Source: Candidatus Flexifilum affinis (GTDB lineage: Bacteria; Chloroflexota; Anaerolineae; Aggregatilineales; Phototrophicaceae). From it: a stretch of 64,000 nt of DNA. Location of the stretch: contig JADJPJ010000002.1 of the NCBI GenBank assembly GCA_016713325.1, positions 682,001 to 746,000 on the forward strand, written 5' to 3'. The stretch's first letter is position 1. Each line of letters begins with the position of its first letter. The notes beneath the pieces are model-generated. The model saw only the letters and a program-made list of their open reading frames with translations, searched no databases and was not told where the DNA came from. Positions 1-7,169 of this stretch are shown here, in pieces. Made by a program: the position numbers and the translations under genes.

Positions 1-234
1 CGGATCATGAATGGCTCCGGGCTGCCGACCGACGTCGATCTGATCAACACCATCGCCAAGAATATGCAAGGGGTGACCCTGTGCGCGCTGGGTGATTTTG
101 CGGCCAACCCGATCATTCACACCATCAAGAACTTCCCGGAGGATTTCAAGGCCAGGCTTGAGGCCGAGCCCCAGGCTGCGCCCGAGAAACCGGCGCGCGC
201 GTCCCGACGGGCAGCGGCCGCCGCGGGGGATTGA
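1..234 (+). CDS. nuoF: NADH-quinone oxidoreductase subunit F, C-terminal end (partial)
   Basis: The frame is open from the first base of the window and ends at a TGA at 232-234, so only the last 77 residues are present. The segment around ICALGD-type residues (here TLCALGDFAANPI) followed by a helix with FPEDFKARLE matches the end of NuoF, the flavin and 4Fe-4S subunit that takes electrons from NADH in the peripheral arm of complex I. The tail after residue ~60 is Ala/Arg/Pro-rich and looks like a lineage-specific extension. It heads the nuo gene order seen here. Identification rests on the short conserved motif plus the following nuoG. Confidence 0.85.
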   Translation, partial: RIMNGSGLPTDVDLINTIAKNMQGVTLCALGDFAANPIIHTIKNFPEDFKARLEAEPQAAPEKPARASRRAAAAAGD

Positions 235-246
235 CGGTCGCTTTCG

Positions 247-813
247 ATGGTCGATGAGGAGTCGCGCGAACCGGTTATGGCAGTAGGGGACGTCAGAGAT
301 GACGCCGGCAACGCCGAGGAAAGCCTTGAGCCGACCTCTTCAGAGCCGACCACGGCGCCGGCTTCTGAGTCGCCCGAAACGCCAATTGCTGGCGCTTCGA
401 CGGCGGCGGAAGGTTCAATGGTTGCCGCATCCGAACCCGGACGCCGTTCCGGGTTTTTTGGGCGTCTAGGCCGCTTGATTGTGCCGGATGGCGGGCGGCT
501 GAGGGAACTGGATCGCGCGATCACCCGGAACCCTGAGGAACCGGGGAGTTATCTGGCGCGCGGGGAGCTGCTGCTCCTGCGCAGGCGCCGTGGAGACGAA
601 GAAGCCGCGGCCGTCGATTTCTACAAGGCGGTTCATCTGGCGGAAGCGCAGTTTGAAGAGGATGACTGGGGGATTGGCGCGCAGCTCGTCCGAGATCGGG
701 CGTTGGCGGAGTTGAATGCCCTGATGGCGCGCGGGATCGTCCTCGAATTTGAAGAAGACAGAACTTTGAGATCGGACGTTGAGACAGTACAATCGGAACA
801 CTCCCCGGAGTGA
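247..813 (+). CDS. Uncharacterised 188-aa protein between nuoF and nuoG
   Basis: I do not recognise this protein. It lies 12 nt after nuoF and 24 nt before nuoG, so it is almost certainly co-transcribed with complex I. Residues 1-60 are acidic, Ser/Thr/Pro/Ala-rich and probably disordered. A basic stretch (about 65-80, GRRSGFFGRLGRLI) follows, then a helical region (about 85-160) that reads like one or two degenerate TPR units (NPEEPGSYLARGELLL, then AVDFYKAVHLAEAQ). There is no signal peptide, membrane helix or cysteine motif. A role as a small assembly or accessory factor of the NADH module is possible from position only. Function unknown. Confidence 0.75.
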   Translation: MVDEESREPVMAVGDVRDDAGNAEESLEPTSSEPTTAPASESPETPIAGASTAAEGSMVAASEPGRRSGFFGRLGRLIVPDGGRLRELDRAITRNPEEPGSYLARGELLLLRRRRGDEEAAAVDFYKAVHLAEAQFEEDDWGIGAQLVRDRALAELNALMARGIVLEFEEDRTLRSDVETVQSEHSPE

Positions 814-837
814 TCTGGAAGCGGTCGGGAGGATCGC

Positions 838-3342
838 ATGACGAAGACCGTCACGATTTACATCGATGACAAAGCCTATGAAGTCCCGGCCGGGACGAAC
901 CTTGTCGATGTCGCGAAGTTCTATGCGGACAACGACATTCCGGTGTTTTGCTACCACCCCAAGATGAAGCCGGTTGGCATGTGCCGCATGTGCCTCGTCG
1001 AGATGGGGAATGTGCAAAAGGATCGCGAGACCGGCGCGGTGATGCTGGACAATGCGGGAAATCCACAGGTGCGCTGGATGCCCAAGATGCAGACCGCGTG
1101 CACGACGACGGTCAGCGACGGGCTGGTCATCCGGACCGGAACCCAGCAGGTCATAGAGGCGCGTGAGCATGTGGTCGAGTTCCTTCTGACCAGTCATCCT
1201 CTCGATTGCCCGATCTGCGACAAGGGCGGCGAATGCCCGCTCCAGAACCTGACCCTGGCCTATGGCCCAGGTACCAGTCGGATGAACTATGCCGACAAGA
1301 TGCACCTGGACAAGCATATCCCGCTCGGTGATTTGATCTACCTCGACGAAGAGCGCTGCATCCAGTGCGCCCGCTGCATCCGCTTCCAGGATGAGGTCGT
1401 CGGCGATCCGGTGCTTCAGTTCCACGAGCGCGGCCGCAGCCTCCAGATCATCACCGTGAGCGACCCCGGTTTCGACACCTACTTCAGCGGCAACACCACC
1501 GATATTTGCCCGGTGGGCGCTCTGACGTCGGCCGATTTCCGTTTCGGCGCCCGCCCCTGGGAACTGACCAACATCCCGAGCATCTGCCCGCACTGCCCGG
1601 TCGGCTGCAACACGACCCTGAGCACGCGCCTGGACCGCGATTTCAACGGCCGCGCAATGATCAAGCGTGTCATGCCGCGCCAGAACGAGCAGGTCAACGA
1701 GATCTGGATTTGCGACAAAGGCCGGTTCGGCCATCACTACACCCGCAGCGAAGATCGCCTGATGGCGCCGATGCTGCGCAACCCGAGCGGCAATCTGTCC
1801 AAGACTACCTGGCAGGAAGCCTACAAGGTCGCCGCCGAGAAGATCAAGGCGGCTGCGGGCGACGTCGCGGTCATTGCCGGGACCAGCATGTCCAATGAAG
1901 ACCTGTGGACGCTGTGCCGTCTGGTGGGCGACAACGCTCGCCTGGGCGCGTGGATGCCCTCGCAGACCGGCGCCGATCTGGTGGCGCAGGTTGGCGTTGG
2001 CGTCGGCACCAATCTGAAAGATCTGGCGCCCGGCGACGCGGTGCTGGTCATCGCCAGCGACCTCGAAGAAGAAGCGCCGGTTTGGCGTCTGCAACTGAAG
2101 CAGGCGGCCGATCGCGGCGTGTATCTGGTGGTGGCCAATGCGCGCCACACCCGCCTTGCCGACTTCGCGAGTGACACCATCACCTACGCGACCGGCGAAG
2201 CCGCGCACATCATGCACGAGCTGCGCACCCGTCACGCGCAGATCGCCGAGAAGCTGGCCGGCGCAGCGAACCTGATTGTCCTGACCGGCGCCGAAGGTCT
2301 GACGCTGGATGGGAGCCGCGCGCTGAACCAGGCCGCCGCCAACTTCCTGATCGAGACCGGCCATGTCGGCAAGCCGAACAACGGCCTGATGGCCGCGCTT
2401 CCCGGCGCCAACGCCATAGGCCTGCACTACCTGGGCTATACGCCGGAAGCGGCCGCGGACATCATCAGCAACCCGCCCCGCGTGCTGATCGTCTCCGGGG
2501 CCGATGTGGTTGCCGACGACCCGAACGCCGCGGAATGGCTGGGCAAGGTTGAGATGCTGATCACCATCAGCCTTTTCCCGGATGGCACCGCCGAACGCGC
2601 GCAGCTTGCCTTGCCGATGCAGAGTTTCGCCGAGCGCGATGGCAGCTTCACCAACGGCGAACGTCGCGTCCAGCGCTTCTACACCGCGCAAGGGCCGATG
2701 GGCATGGCGCTGCCGGCCTGGCAGATCGCCTCGCGCATCGCCGAGGGCGTCACGGGTGAGCACCCCAAGACCTCTGCCGGCGCGGTCATGCTGGACATTG
2801 GCAAGGGCGTGCCGGCCTTTGCCGGTGTACGCTATCCCGATCTGGCGAAGGTGACACCGCAGTATCCGGATGTCGGCGGGGCCGATCTGTACTACGGCGG
2901 CACCGCGTACAAGAATAACGGCGGCCTGGGCATCCAGATCCCGAGCGCGGCAGAGAACGGCGCCGAGCTTATGGCGGGGGCAGTCGAACTGCCGACGATC
3001 GTCTGTGCAATCGGCCAGAACCTGGTCGTGGTGCCGACGACGGAACTGTACAACCGCGCTGCGGAATTCCGCCCCAGCGCAGAAGAGTTGATGGGACCGC
3101 GTGTCCCGGCATCGTACGTGGCTCTAAACGCCGCCGATGCCAAGCGTCTCGGCGTGGTCGACGGAGACGTGGTCGCGGTCGATACTGGGGTGGGGCGCCC
3201 TGTGCGCGGCCGCGTCGTGCTCGACGGCGGTGCGCCTGAAGGGACTATCCTGCTGCCGCGCCACTTGACCGACGCACCGGCGCCGCTGTCTGTGACGCTG
3301 GCCAAGGTTGAGAAAGTTCGCGAATTGGTGGTCGAGGGGTAA
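838..3342 (+). CDS. nuoG: NADH-quinone oxidoreductase subunit G
   Basis: This is the iron-sulfur scaffold subunit of the complex I peripheral arm (834 aa). The N-terminus is a 2Fe-2S ferredoxin fold with CYHPKMKPVGMCRMC and a later ACTTT cysteine. Next is the His/Cys cluster site (HPLDCPICDKGGECPLQN), then CIQCARCIRF with a distal CPVGAL. The CPHCPVGCN...CDKGRFG motif near residue 250-295 shows that the extra cluster N7 site is present. Residues ~330 onward are the molybdopterin-oxidoreductase-like fold, and the end resembles a molydopterin dinucleotide-binding barrel. The start is supported by GGGAGGA five bases upstream. The gene is followed by nuoH after 5 nt. Confidence 0.96.
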   Translation: MTKTVTIYIDDKAYEVPAGTNLVDVAKFYADNDIPVFCYHPKMKPVGMCRMCLVEMGNVQKDRETGAVMLDNAGNPQVRWMPKMQTACTTTVSDGLVIRTGTQQVIEAREHVVEFLLTSHPLDCPICDKGGECPLQNLTLAYGPGTSRMNYADKMHLDKHIPLGDLIYLDEERCIQCARCIRFQDEVVGDPVLQFHERGRSLQIITVSDPGFDTYFSGNTTDICPVGALTSADFRFGARPWELTNIPSICPHCPVGCNTTLSTRLDRDFNGRAMIKRVMPRQNEQVNEIWICDKGRFGHHYTRSEDRLMAPMLRNPSGNLSKTTWQEAYKVAAEKIKAAAGDVAVIAGTSMSNEDLWTLCRLVGDNARLGAWMPSQTGADLVAQVGVGVGTNLKDLAPGDAVLVIASDLEEEAPVWRLQLKQAADRGVYLVVANARHTRLADFASDTITYATGEAAHIMHELRTRHAQIAEKLAGAANLIVLTGAEGLTLDGSRALNQAAANFLIETGHVGKPNNGLMAALPGANAIGLHYLGYTPEAAADIISNPPRVLIVSGADVVADDPNAAEWLGKVEMLITISLFPDGTAERAQLALPMQSFAERDGSFTNGERRVQRFYTAQGPMGMALPAWQIASRIAEGVTGEHPKTSAGAVMLDIGKGVPAFAGVRYPDLAKVTPQYPDVGGADLYYGGTAYKNNGGLGIQIPSAAENGAELMAGAVELPTIVCAIGQNLVVVPTTELYNRAAEFRPSAEELMGPRVPASYVALNAADAKRLGVVDGDVVAVDTGVGRPVRGRVVLDGGAPEGTILLPRHLTDAPAPLSVTLAKVEKVRELVVEG

Positions 3343-3347
3343 CGAGG

Positions 3348-4877
3348 ATGGCTGGAACGGTTGCCAGGCCGCCCCGGCGGCGAATCCCGACATGGGTGAT
3401 TATCGCCGCAGTTGCTGCGGTTCTACTATTGGTCGTGCTGCCGCTGGTGCTGGTTGTCAGCAACATCGAGCCGATCTTCAACTTCCTGTTCAATGTGGAC
3501 TCGCGAGTCGATCCGAGTCTGGTCGTGCAGTGCTATGAAGGGGATGGGCGCGGGTGCCCGGTCGTTCACTCGATCATCTACTCGCTGATCTTCTTCGTCG
3601 TGATGCTGACAGGGTTCGCTTACACCACGTATCTGGAGCGGCGCTTTATCGCCTTCTTCCAGCAGCGCGTTGGCCCGAATCGCGCCGGTCCCATGGGGCT
3701 GCTCCAGCCGGTGGCAGATGGCATCAAGCTGATCTTCAAAGAGGACATCACCCCGGCGGGTGCGGATCTTCCGGTTTACCGCCTGGCGCCCATCCTGAAG
3801 ACGGTCCCGGCCATCATCATTCTGGCGGTCGTGCCCATTGGCCCTGACCTGCTAATTCCCTGGTTCGACGGCATGTGGTACCAGGTGCCGCTCGGCCTGA
3901 CGGACCCGAACGTCGGCATTCTGTGGCTGATGGCCATCACCAGCATCGGCACCTACGGCGTCGTGCTGGCTGGTTGGGCGTCGAACAACAAGTACGCCAT
4001 GCTTGGCGGCCTGCGCGCTTCGGCGCAGATGCTCAGCTACGAACTCAGCCTCGGCCTGACTATGGCTGTGCCGGTGCTGATTGTCGGCAGCATGAGCCTG
4101 GGCGACATCATTCGCAGCCAGAATATGATCTATGAGTGGTTCATCTTCCAGAACCCACTGGCGGCCGGCATTCTGATGATCGCGCTGCTGGCCGAGGTGA
4201 GCCGTTCGCCATTTGACTTGCCGGAAGCCGAACAGGAACTGACGCAGGGCTTCATGACCGAATACAGCGGCATGAAGTTCGCCATGTTCATGATGTCGGA
4301 ATACCTCGGCATGATCGCCATCAGCGTCATCGTGGCTGCGCTCTTCATGGGCGGCTACAACGATGGCTTTGGTCTGGTGACGAGCCTGCCGTTCCTTGGC
4401 CCAATCGTCCTGATCGGCAAGGTCATCCTGCTGCTGATCGGCATGATCTGGGTCCGTGCCACTCTGCCGCGCATTCGCTACGACCGACTGATGGCTCTCG
4501 GCTGGAAGGTCATGCTTCCGCTGGCGTTGGTGGCGGTCTTCTGGTCGGCGATCTCGGTCATGATCGGCGATGCGCTCGGCAGTCCGGTCGCTTACGGTCT
4601 GGTGGCGGGCATCGTATTTGCGGCCGTGCTGGTGGTCGGCTATGGTGTTCTTCGCCGCAGCGGTGAGCTGACCGAGAGCGAGCCTGCGCCGGAGGAAGAC
4701 CCGATCGTCACCGGCGAGCGGCGCGGCATTGCCTGGGTGGCGCTCCAGGTTCTGGGCGGCCTGATTGCTATTCCCTTCGCCCTGTGGAACTTCACCCTGC
4801 GGGCGCTGGACAGCCTTGCTTCACTGGCGCCTGAAGAGAAGAAAGACGAGTCTAAGACGGAGCAGACGTCCCTATGA
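3348..4877 (+). CDS. nuoH: NADH-quinone oxidoreductase subunit H, extended form
   Basis: This is the membrane subunit that forms the quinone-entry cavity. The core is unmistakable: LERRFIAFFQQRVGPNRAGP near residue 95, the SAQMLSYELSLG-type loop, and EVSRSPFDLPEAEQEL near residue 285. At 509 aa it is much longer than the usual 320-350. It has an extra N-terminal basic segment plus hydrophobic helix (about 16-38) and a ~50-residue loop containing two cysteines before the normal first helix. The C-terminal side adds two hydrophobic segments separated by an acidic linker (ESEPAPEEDP), and the protein ends in a Lys/Glu-rich tail. The last codons overlap nuoI by 4 nt (ATGA), indicating translational coupling. 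Confidence 0.95.
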   Translation: MAGTVARPPRRRIPTWVIIAAVAAVLLLVVLPLVLVVSNIEPIFNFLFNVDSRVDPSLVVQCYEGDGRGCPVVHSIIYSLIFFVVMLTGFAYTTYLERRFIAFFQQRVGPNRAGPMGLLQPVADGIKLIFKEDITPAGADLPVYRLAPILKTVPAIIILAVVPIGPDLLIPWFDGMWYQVPLGLTDPNVGILWLMAITSIGTYGVVLAGWASNNKYAMLGGLRASAQMLSYELSLGLTMAVPVLIVGSMSLGDIIRSQNMIYEWFIFQNPLAAGILMIALLAEVSRSPFDLPEAEQELTQGFMTEYSGMKFAMFMMSEYLGMIAISVIVAALFMGGYNDGFGLVTSLPFLGPIVLIGKVILLLIGMIWVRATLPRIRYDRLMALGWKVMLPLALVAVFWSAISVMIGDALGSPVAYGLVAGIVFAAVLVVGYGVLRRSGELTESEPAPEEDPIVTGERRGIAWVALQVLGGLIAIPFALWNFTLRALDSLASLAPEEKKDESKTEQTSL

Positions 4878-5368
4878 ACTTCCTGAAGGGTTTTGCGACG
4901 ACGTTCAAGCACATCCTGGAAGAGCCGGTCACGGTCCAATACCCGGAGCAGGAGCGGACGTTCAATCCCCGCTACAAGGGGCGTCACCATCTGCGGCGGT
5001 ACGACAATGGGCTTGAGAAGTGCATCGGCTGTTCGCTGTGCGCGGCATCCTGCCCGGCAGATGCGATCTGGGTCGAAGCGGCGGAGAACACTGACGAGGC
5101 GCGTTTCAGCCCCGGTGAGCGCTATGCCAAGACCTACGAGATCAACATGCTGCGCTGCATTTTCTGCGGCTACTGCGAGGATGCCTGCCCGACGCAGGCA
5201 ATCCAGCTCGGTCATGAGCACCGCCTGTCGTTCACCAGCCGCAACGACGCCATCTTCACCAAGGACATGCTGATCGACCCGGTGCCGGCAGGCGGAGAGC
5301 CGACGCCACAGACGGTCGAACCCGGCGTTTACACACGCTCGATCCCGGACATGGAAAATCCGAAGTAG
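4874..5368 (+). CDS. nuoI: NADH-quinone oxidoreductase subunit I
   Basis: This 164-aa ferredoxin-like subunit carries two 4Fe-4S clusters (N6a and N6b) that pass electrons toward the quinone site. The two classic motifs are visible: CIGCSLCAASCP at about residue 52 and CIFCGYCEDACP at about residue 91. The N-terminal amphipathic segment (FATTFKHILEEPVTVQYPEQ) is the usual membrane-surface helix. The start overlaps the nuoH stop. A strong intrinsic terminator follows 20 nt after the stop, so this is the last gene of the first nuo transcript unless read-through occurs. Confidence 0.96.
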   Translation: MNFLKGFATTFKHILEEPVTVQYPEQERTFNPRYKGRHHLRRYDNGLEKCIGCSLCAASCPADAIWVEAAENTDEARFSPGERYAKTYEINMLRCIFCGYCEDACPTQAIQLGHEHRLSFTSRNDAIFTKDMLIDPVPAGGEPTPQTVEPGVYTRSIPDMENPK

Positions 5369-5388
5369 GTTCGGGACGAGAGGAGAGA

Positions 5389-5423
5389 AGCACCTCAACC
5401 CGCTTGGTCGAGGTGCTTTTTTT
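5389..5423 (+). terminator. Intrinsic terminator after nuoI
   Basis: AGCACCTCAACC and GGTCGAGGTGCT pair as a 12-bp stem with one A-C mismatch and a 5-nt loop (CGCTT), followed immediately by seven T residues including the last stem base. It sits 20 nt past the nuoI stop and inside the nuo cluster. Confidence 0.85.
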
Positions 5424-5483
5424 GTGCCGTGCCCGTACGGTCAGCGGTCGAGCCGTACCGGCGGAAACTAAGCGTATGAAAGT

Positions 5484-5512
5484 TTGAATTGTCGCGTCGC
5501 CTGTGCTATAGT
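5484..5512 (+). promoter_or_regulatory. Sigma-70-type promoter for nuoJKLMN
   Basis: TTGAAT (5484-5489) and TATAGT (5507-5512) are separated by exactly 17 bp, and the -10 is preceded by TGC, giving an extended -10. It lies between the nuoI terminator and nuoJ, so the second half of complex I has its own start site about 35 nt upstream of the nuoJ ATG. Confidence 0.75.
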
Positions 5513-5553
5513 GCACAAGCGATGTCGAAGACAGCGCCCTACAGGGATCGACA

Positions 5554-6843
5554 ATGACAGAGTTCATTCTATTCGCAGTGGTCGGCGCGATAGCAGTGGT
5601 TGCCGCTGTTATGATGCTGTTGAGCAGCAACGCGGTACATGCTGCGCTCTATCTCGTCGCGACGATGATTTGCATCGCCTTTTTGTTCTTGCTGCTCAAT
5701 GCGCCGTTCCTCGCCATGATCCAGATTACGGTTTACGCCGGCGCGATCATGGTGTTGTTCTTGTTTGTGATCATGCTGCTCGGCTCCGAGCAGGGTGAGC
5801 AGCAGACTTCTGGCGACTCCCCGCAGCGCCGCTTTCGCTGGTTTGTGCCTCTGGCCCTGGTCCTGGCGCTTTCGCTTCTTTTTGCGATCGGCCTGACAGT
5901 GACAACGGCTACGCAGGACGACTCGTCGTTCCAGTCGCCGCCGGCCGGCAACGCTCAGCTTCGGCTGGTCAATGCCTCGCTCGATGCAGGCGCCATTCGC
6001 CTGCAAAGTGGTGAAGAGGTCCTGTTCGGCAATGTCGCCTTTGGCGAAGGAACGGACTATATCGAAGTGCCGCCGGGTGATGTCGAGATCAGCATCGTCC
6101 CCGAAAATGGCGAGCCGCTGGTGCAGCCCTTCAGCCTCGCCGCGGACTCAGTCGGCACAGTGGTCGTCTACTCCGGCGACAACGGCCTGAACGCGGGTTT
6201 CGTGGCGGAAAGCCTGGACACGGTCGCCGAGAATCGCAGCGGCCGCGTGGTCATCTTCAATGCCTACCCGGCAGCGGATGCGGTATCCGTCGTCGATTAC
6301 GGCTCCGAGTTTGTCGAGGATGACACGCAGGTTCTGGTGGACGGCCTCGCGCTTGGCACGGCGACGGCGCCTATCGCCATTGAAGAAGGCGAGACCGACT
6401 GGAGCTTCGCTGACGCAACCGACTCAACCGTGCAGATTCAGCCGGTGATTGGCCACGAAATCGAGCGCAACACGTCGAATCTGCTCATTCTGACGCAAGA
6501 GCAGTCACCGGAAGGCATTGGTGCGGCGGCGGTTCGACCGGCGACCGTGCAGATTTCCGTGCCGGCGCGTCCCAGCTTTGGCGGCCCGCAGGCCATCGGT
6601 TACGCGCTGTTCACCGACTTCCTGCTGCCCTTCCAACTGCTGGCGCTTCTGCTGCTCGCTGCGATGGTCGGCGTGATCGTGCTGACCCACCGCCACCTGA
6701 CCCCGTCTGCAACGCGCCCCGGTGTTCGCCGCCGCGTCAGCCGGCCATTGGTCAACGTTATCGCTGCGCAGGTCGGACATGATGTCACCGAAACCGGCGC
6801 TGAGCGCTTGCCTGCTGACGAAGCTGAAGTCGTCGGGAACTAA
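5554..6843 (+). CDS. nuoJ: NADH-quinone oxidoreductase subunit J with inserted DUF4397-like domains
   Basis: NuoJ is a small membrane subunit of complex I, usually about 160-200 aa; this one is 429 aa. Residues 1-78 give helices 1-3 with the conserved AAL-Y and YAGAIMVLFLFVIML segment, and residues 97-118 form helix 4. The expected last helix appears only at 347-378 (ALFTDFLLPFQLLALLLLAAMVGVIVL). Between them, residues ~120-340 form an inserted region with two related beta-rich modules: 134-208 (RLVNASLDAGAIRL, VLFGNVAFGEGTDYIEVPPG) and 230-315 (VVIFNAYPAADAVSVVDYG). These resemble DUF4397-type surface domains. Topology places the insert outside the membrane. The C-terminal tail (380-429) is charged. 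Confidence 0.93.
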   Translation: MTEFILFAVVGAIAVVAAVMMLLSSNAVHAALYLVATMICIAFLFLLLNAPFLAMIQITVYAGAIMVLFLFVIMLLGSEQGEQQTSGDSPQRRFRWFVPLALVLALSLLFAIGLTVTTATQDDSSFQSPPAGNAQLRLVNASLDAGAIRLQSGEEVLFGNVAFGEGTDYIEVPPGDVEISIVPENGEPLVQPFSLAADSVGTVVVYSGDNGLNAGFVAESLDTVAENRSGRVVIFNAYPAADAVSVVDYGSEFVEDDTQVLVDGLALGTATAPIAIEEGETDWSFADATDSTVQIQPVIGHEIERNTSNLLILTQEQSPEGIGAAAVRPATVQISVPARPSFGGPQAIGYALFTDFLLPFQLLALLLLAAMVGVIVLTHRHLTPSATRPGVRRRVSRPLVNVIAAQVGHDVTETGAERLPADEAEVVGN

Positions 6844-6860
6844 CGGAGGAACGCGCTGTC

Positions 6861-7163
6861 ATGGTTCAGACCGACGCCTACATTGTCCTGAGCCTGGTCC
6901 TGTTTGTACTGGGCACTCTCGGCGTTCTGCTGCGGCGGAATGCCATTCTCGTCTTCATGTCCGTCGAACTCATGTTGAACGCCACGAATCTGGCGCTGGC
7001 GGCGTTCGCCCGGCACTGGGGACAGGAGAGCGGGCATCTGTTCGTCTTCTTCATCATCACCGTCGCCGCCGCAGAAGTTGCCGTTGGTCTGGCGCTGATC
7101 GTCGCGATTTTCCGCAGCAAACGCAGCATCAATATCGATGAACTGCACCAAATGGAAGGCTGA
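6861..7163 (+). CDS. nuoK: NADH-quinone oxidoreductase subunit K
   Basis: This 100-aa, three-helix antiporter-like membrane subunit is of normal length. The conserved acidic helix residues are present: SVELMLNATNLALAAF (Glu in helix 2) and AAAEVAVGLALIVAIFR (Glu in helix 3), both part of the proton channel. A GGAGGAACG ribosome site precedes the ATG by about 9 nt. It is followed by nuoL after 6 nt. Confidence 0.96.
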   Translation: MVQTDAYIVLSLVLFVLGTLGVLLRRNAILVFMSVELMLNATNLALAAFARHWGQESGHLFVFFIITVAAAEVAVGLALIVAIFRSKRSINIDELHQMEG

Positions 7164-7169
7164 GCAGGT

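Noticed and set aside
466..2763. A 765-residue open frame on the minus strand
   Set aside because: It is antisense to nuoG, whose Fe-S motifs are unambiguous. Its composition is that of a shadow frame in high-GC DNA.
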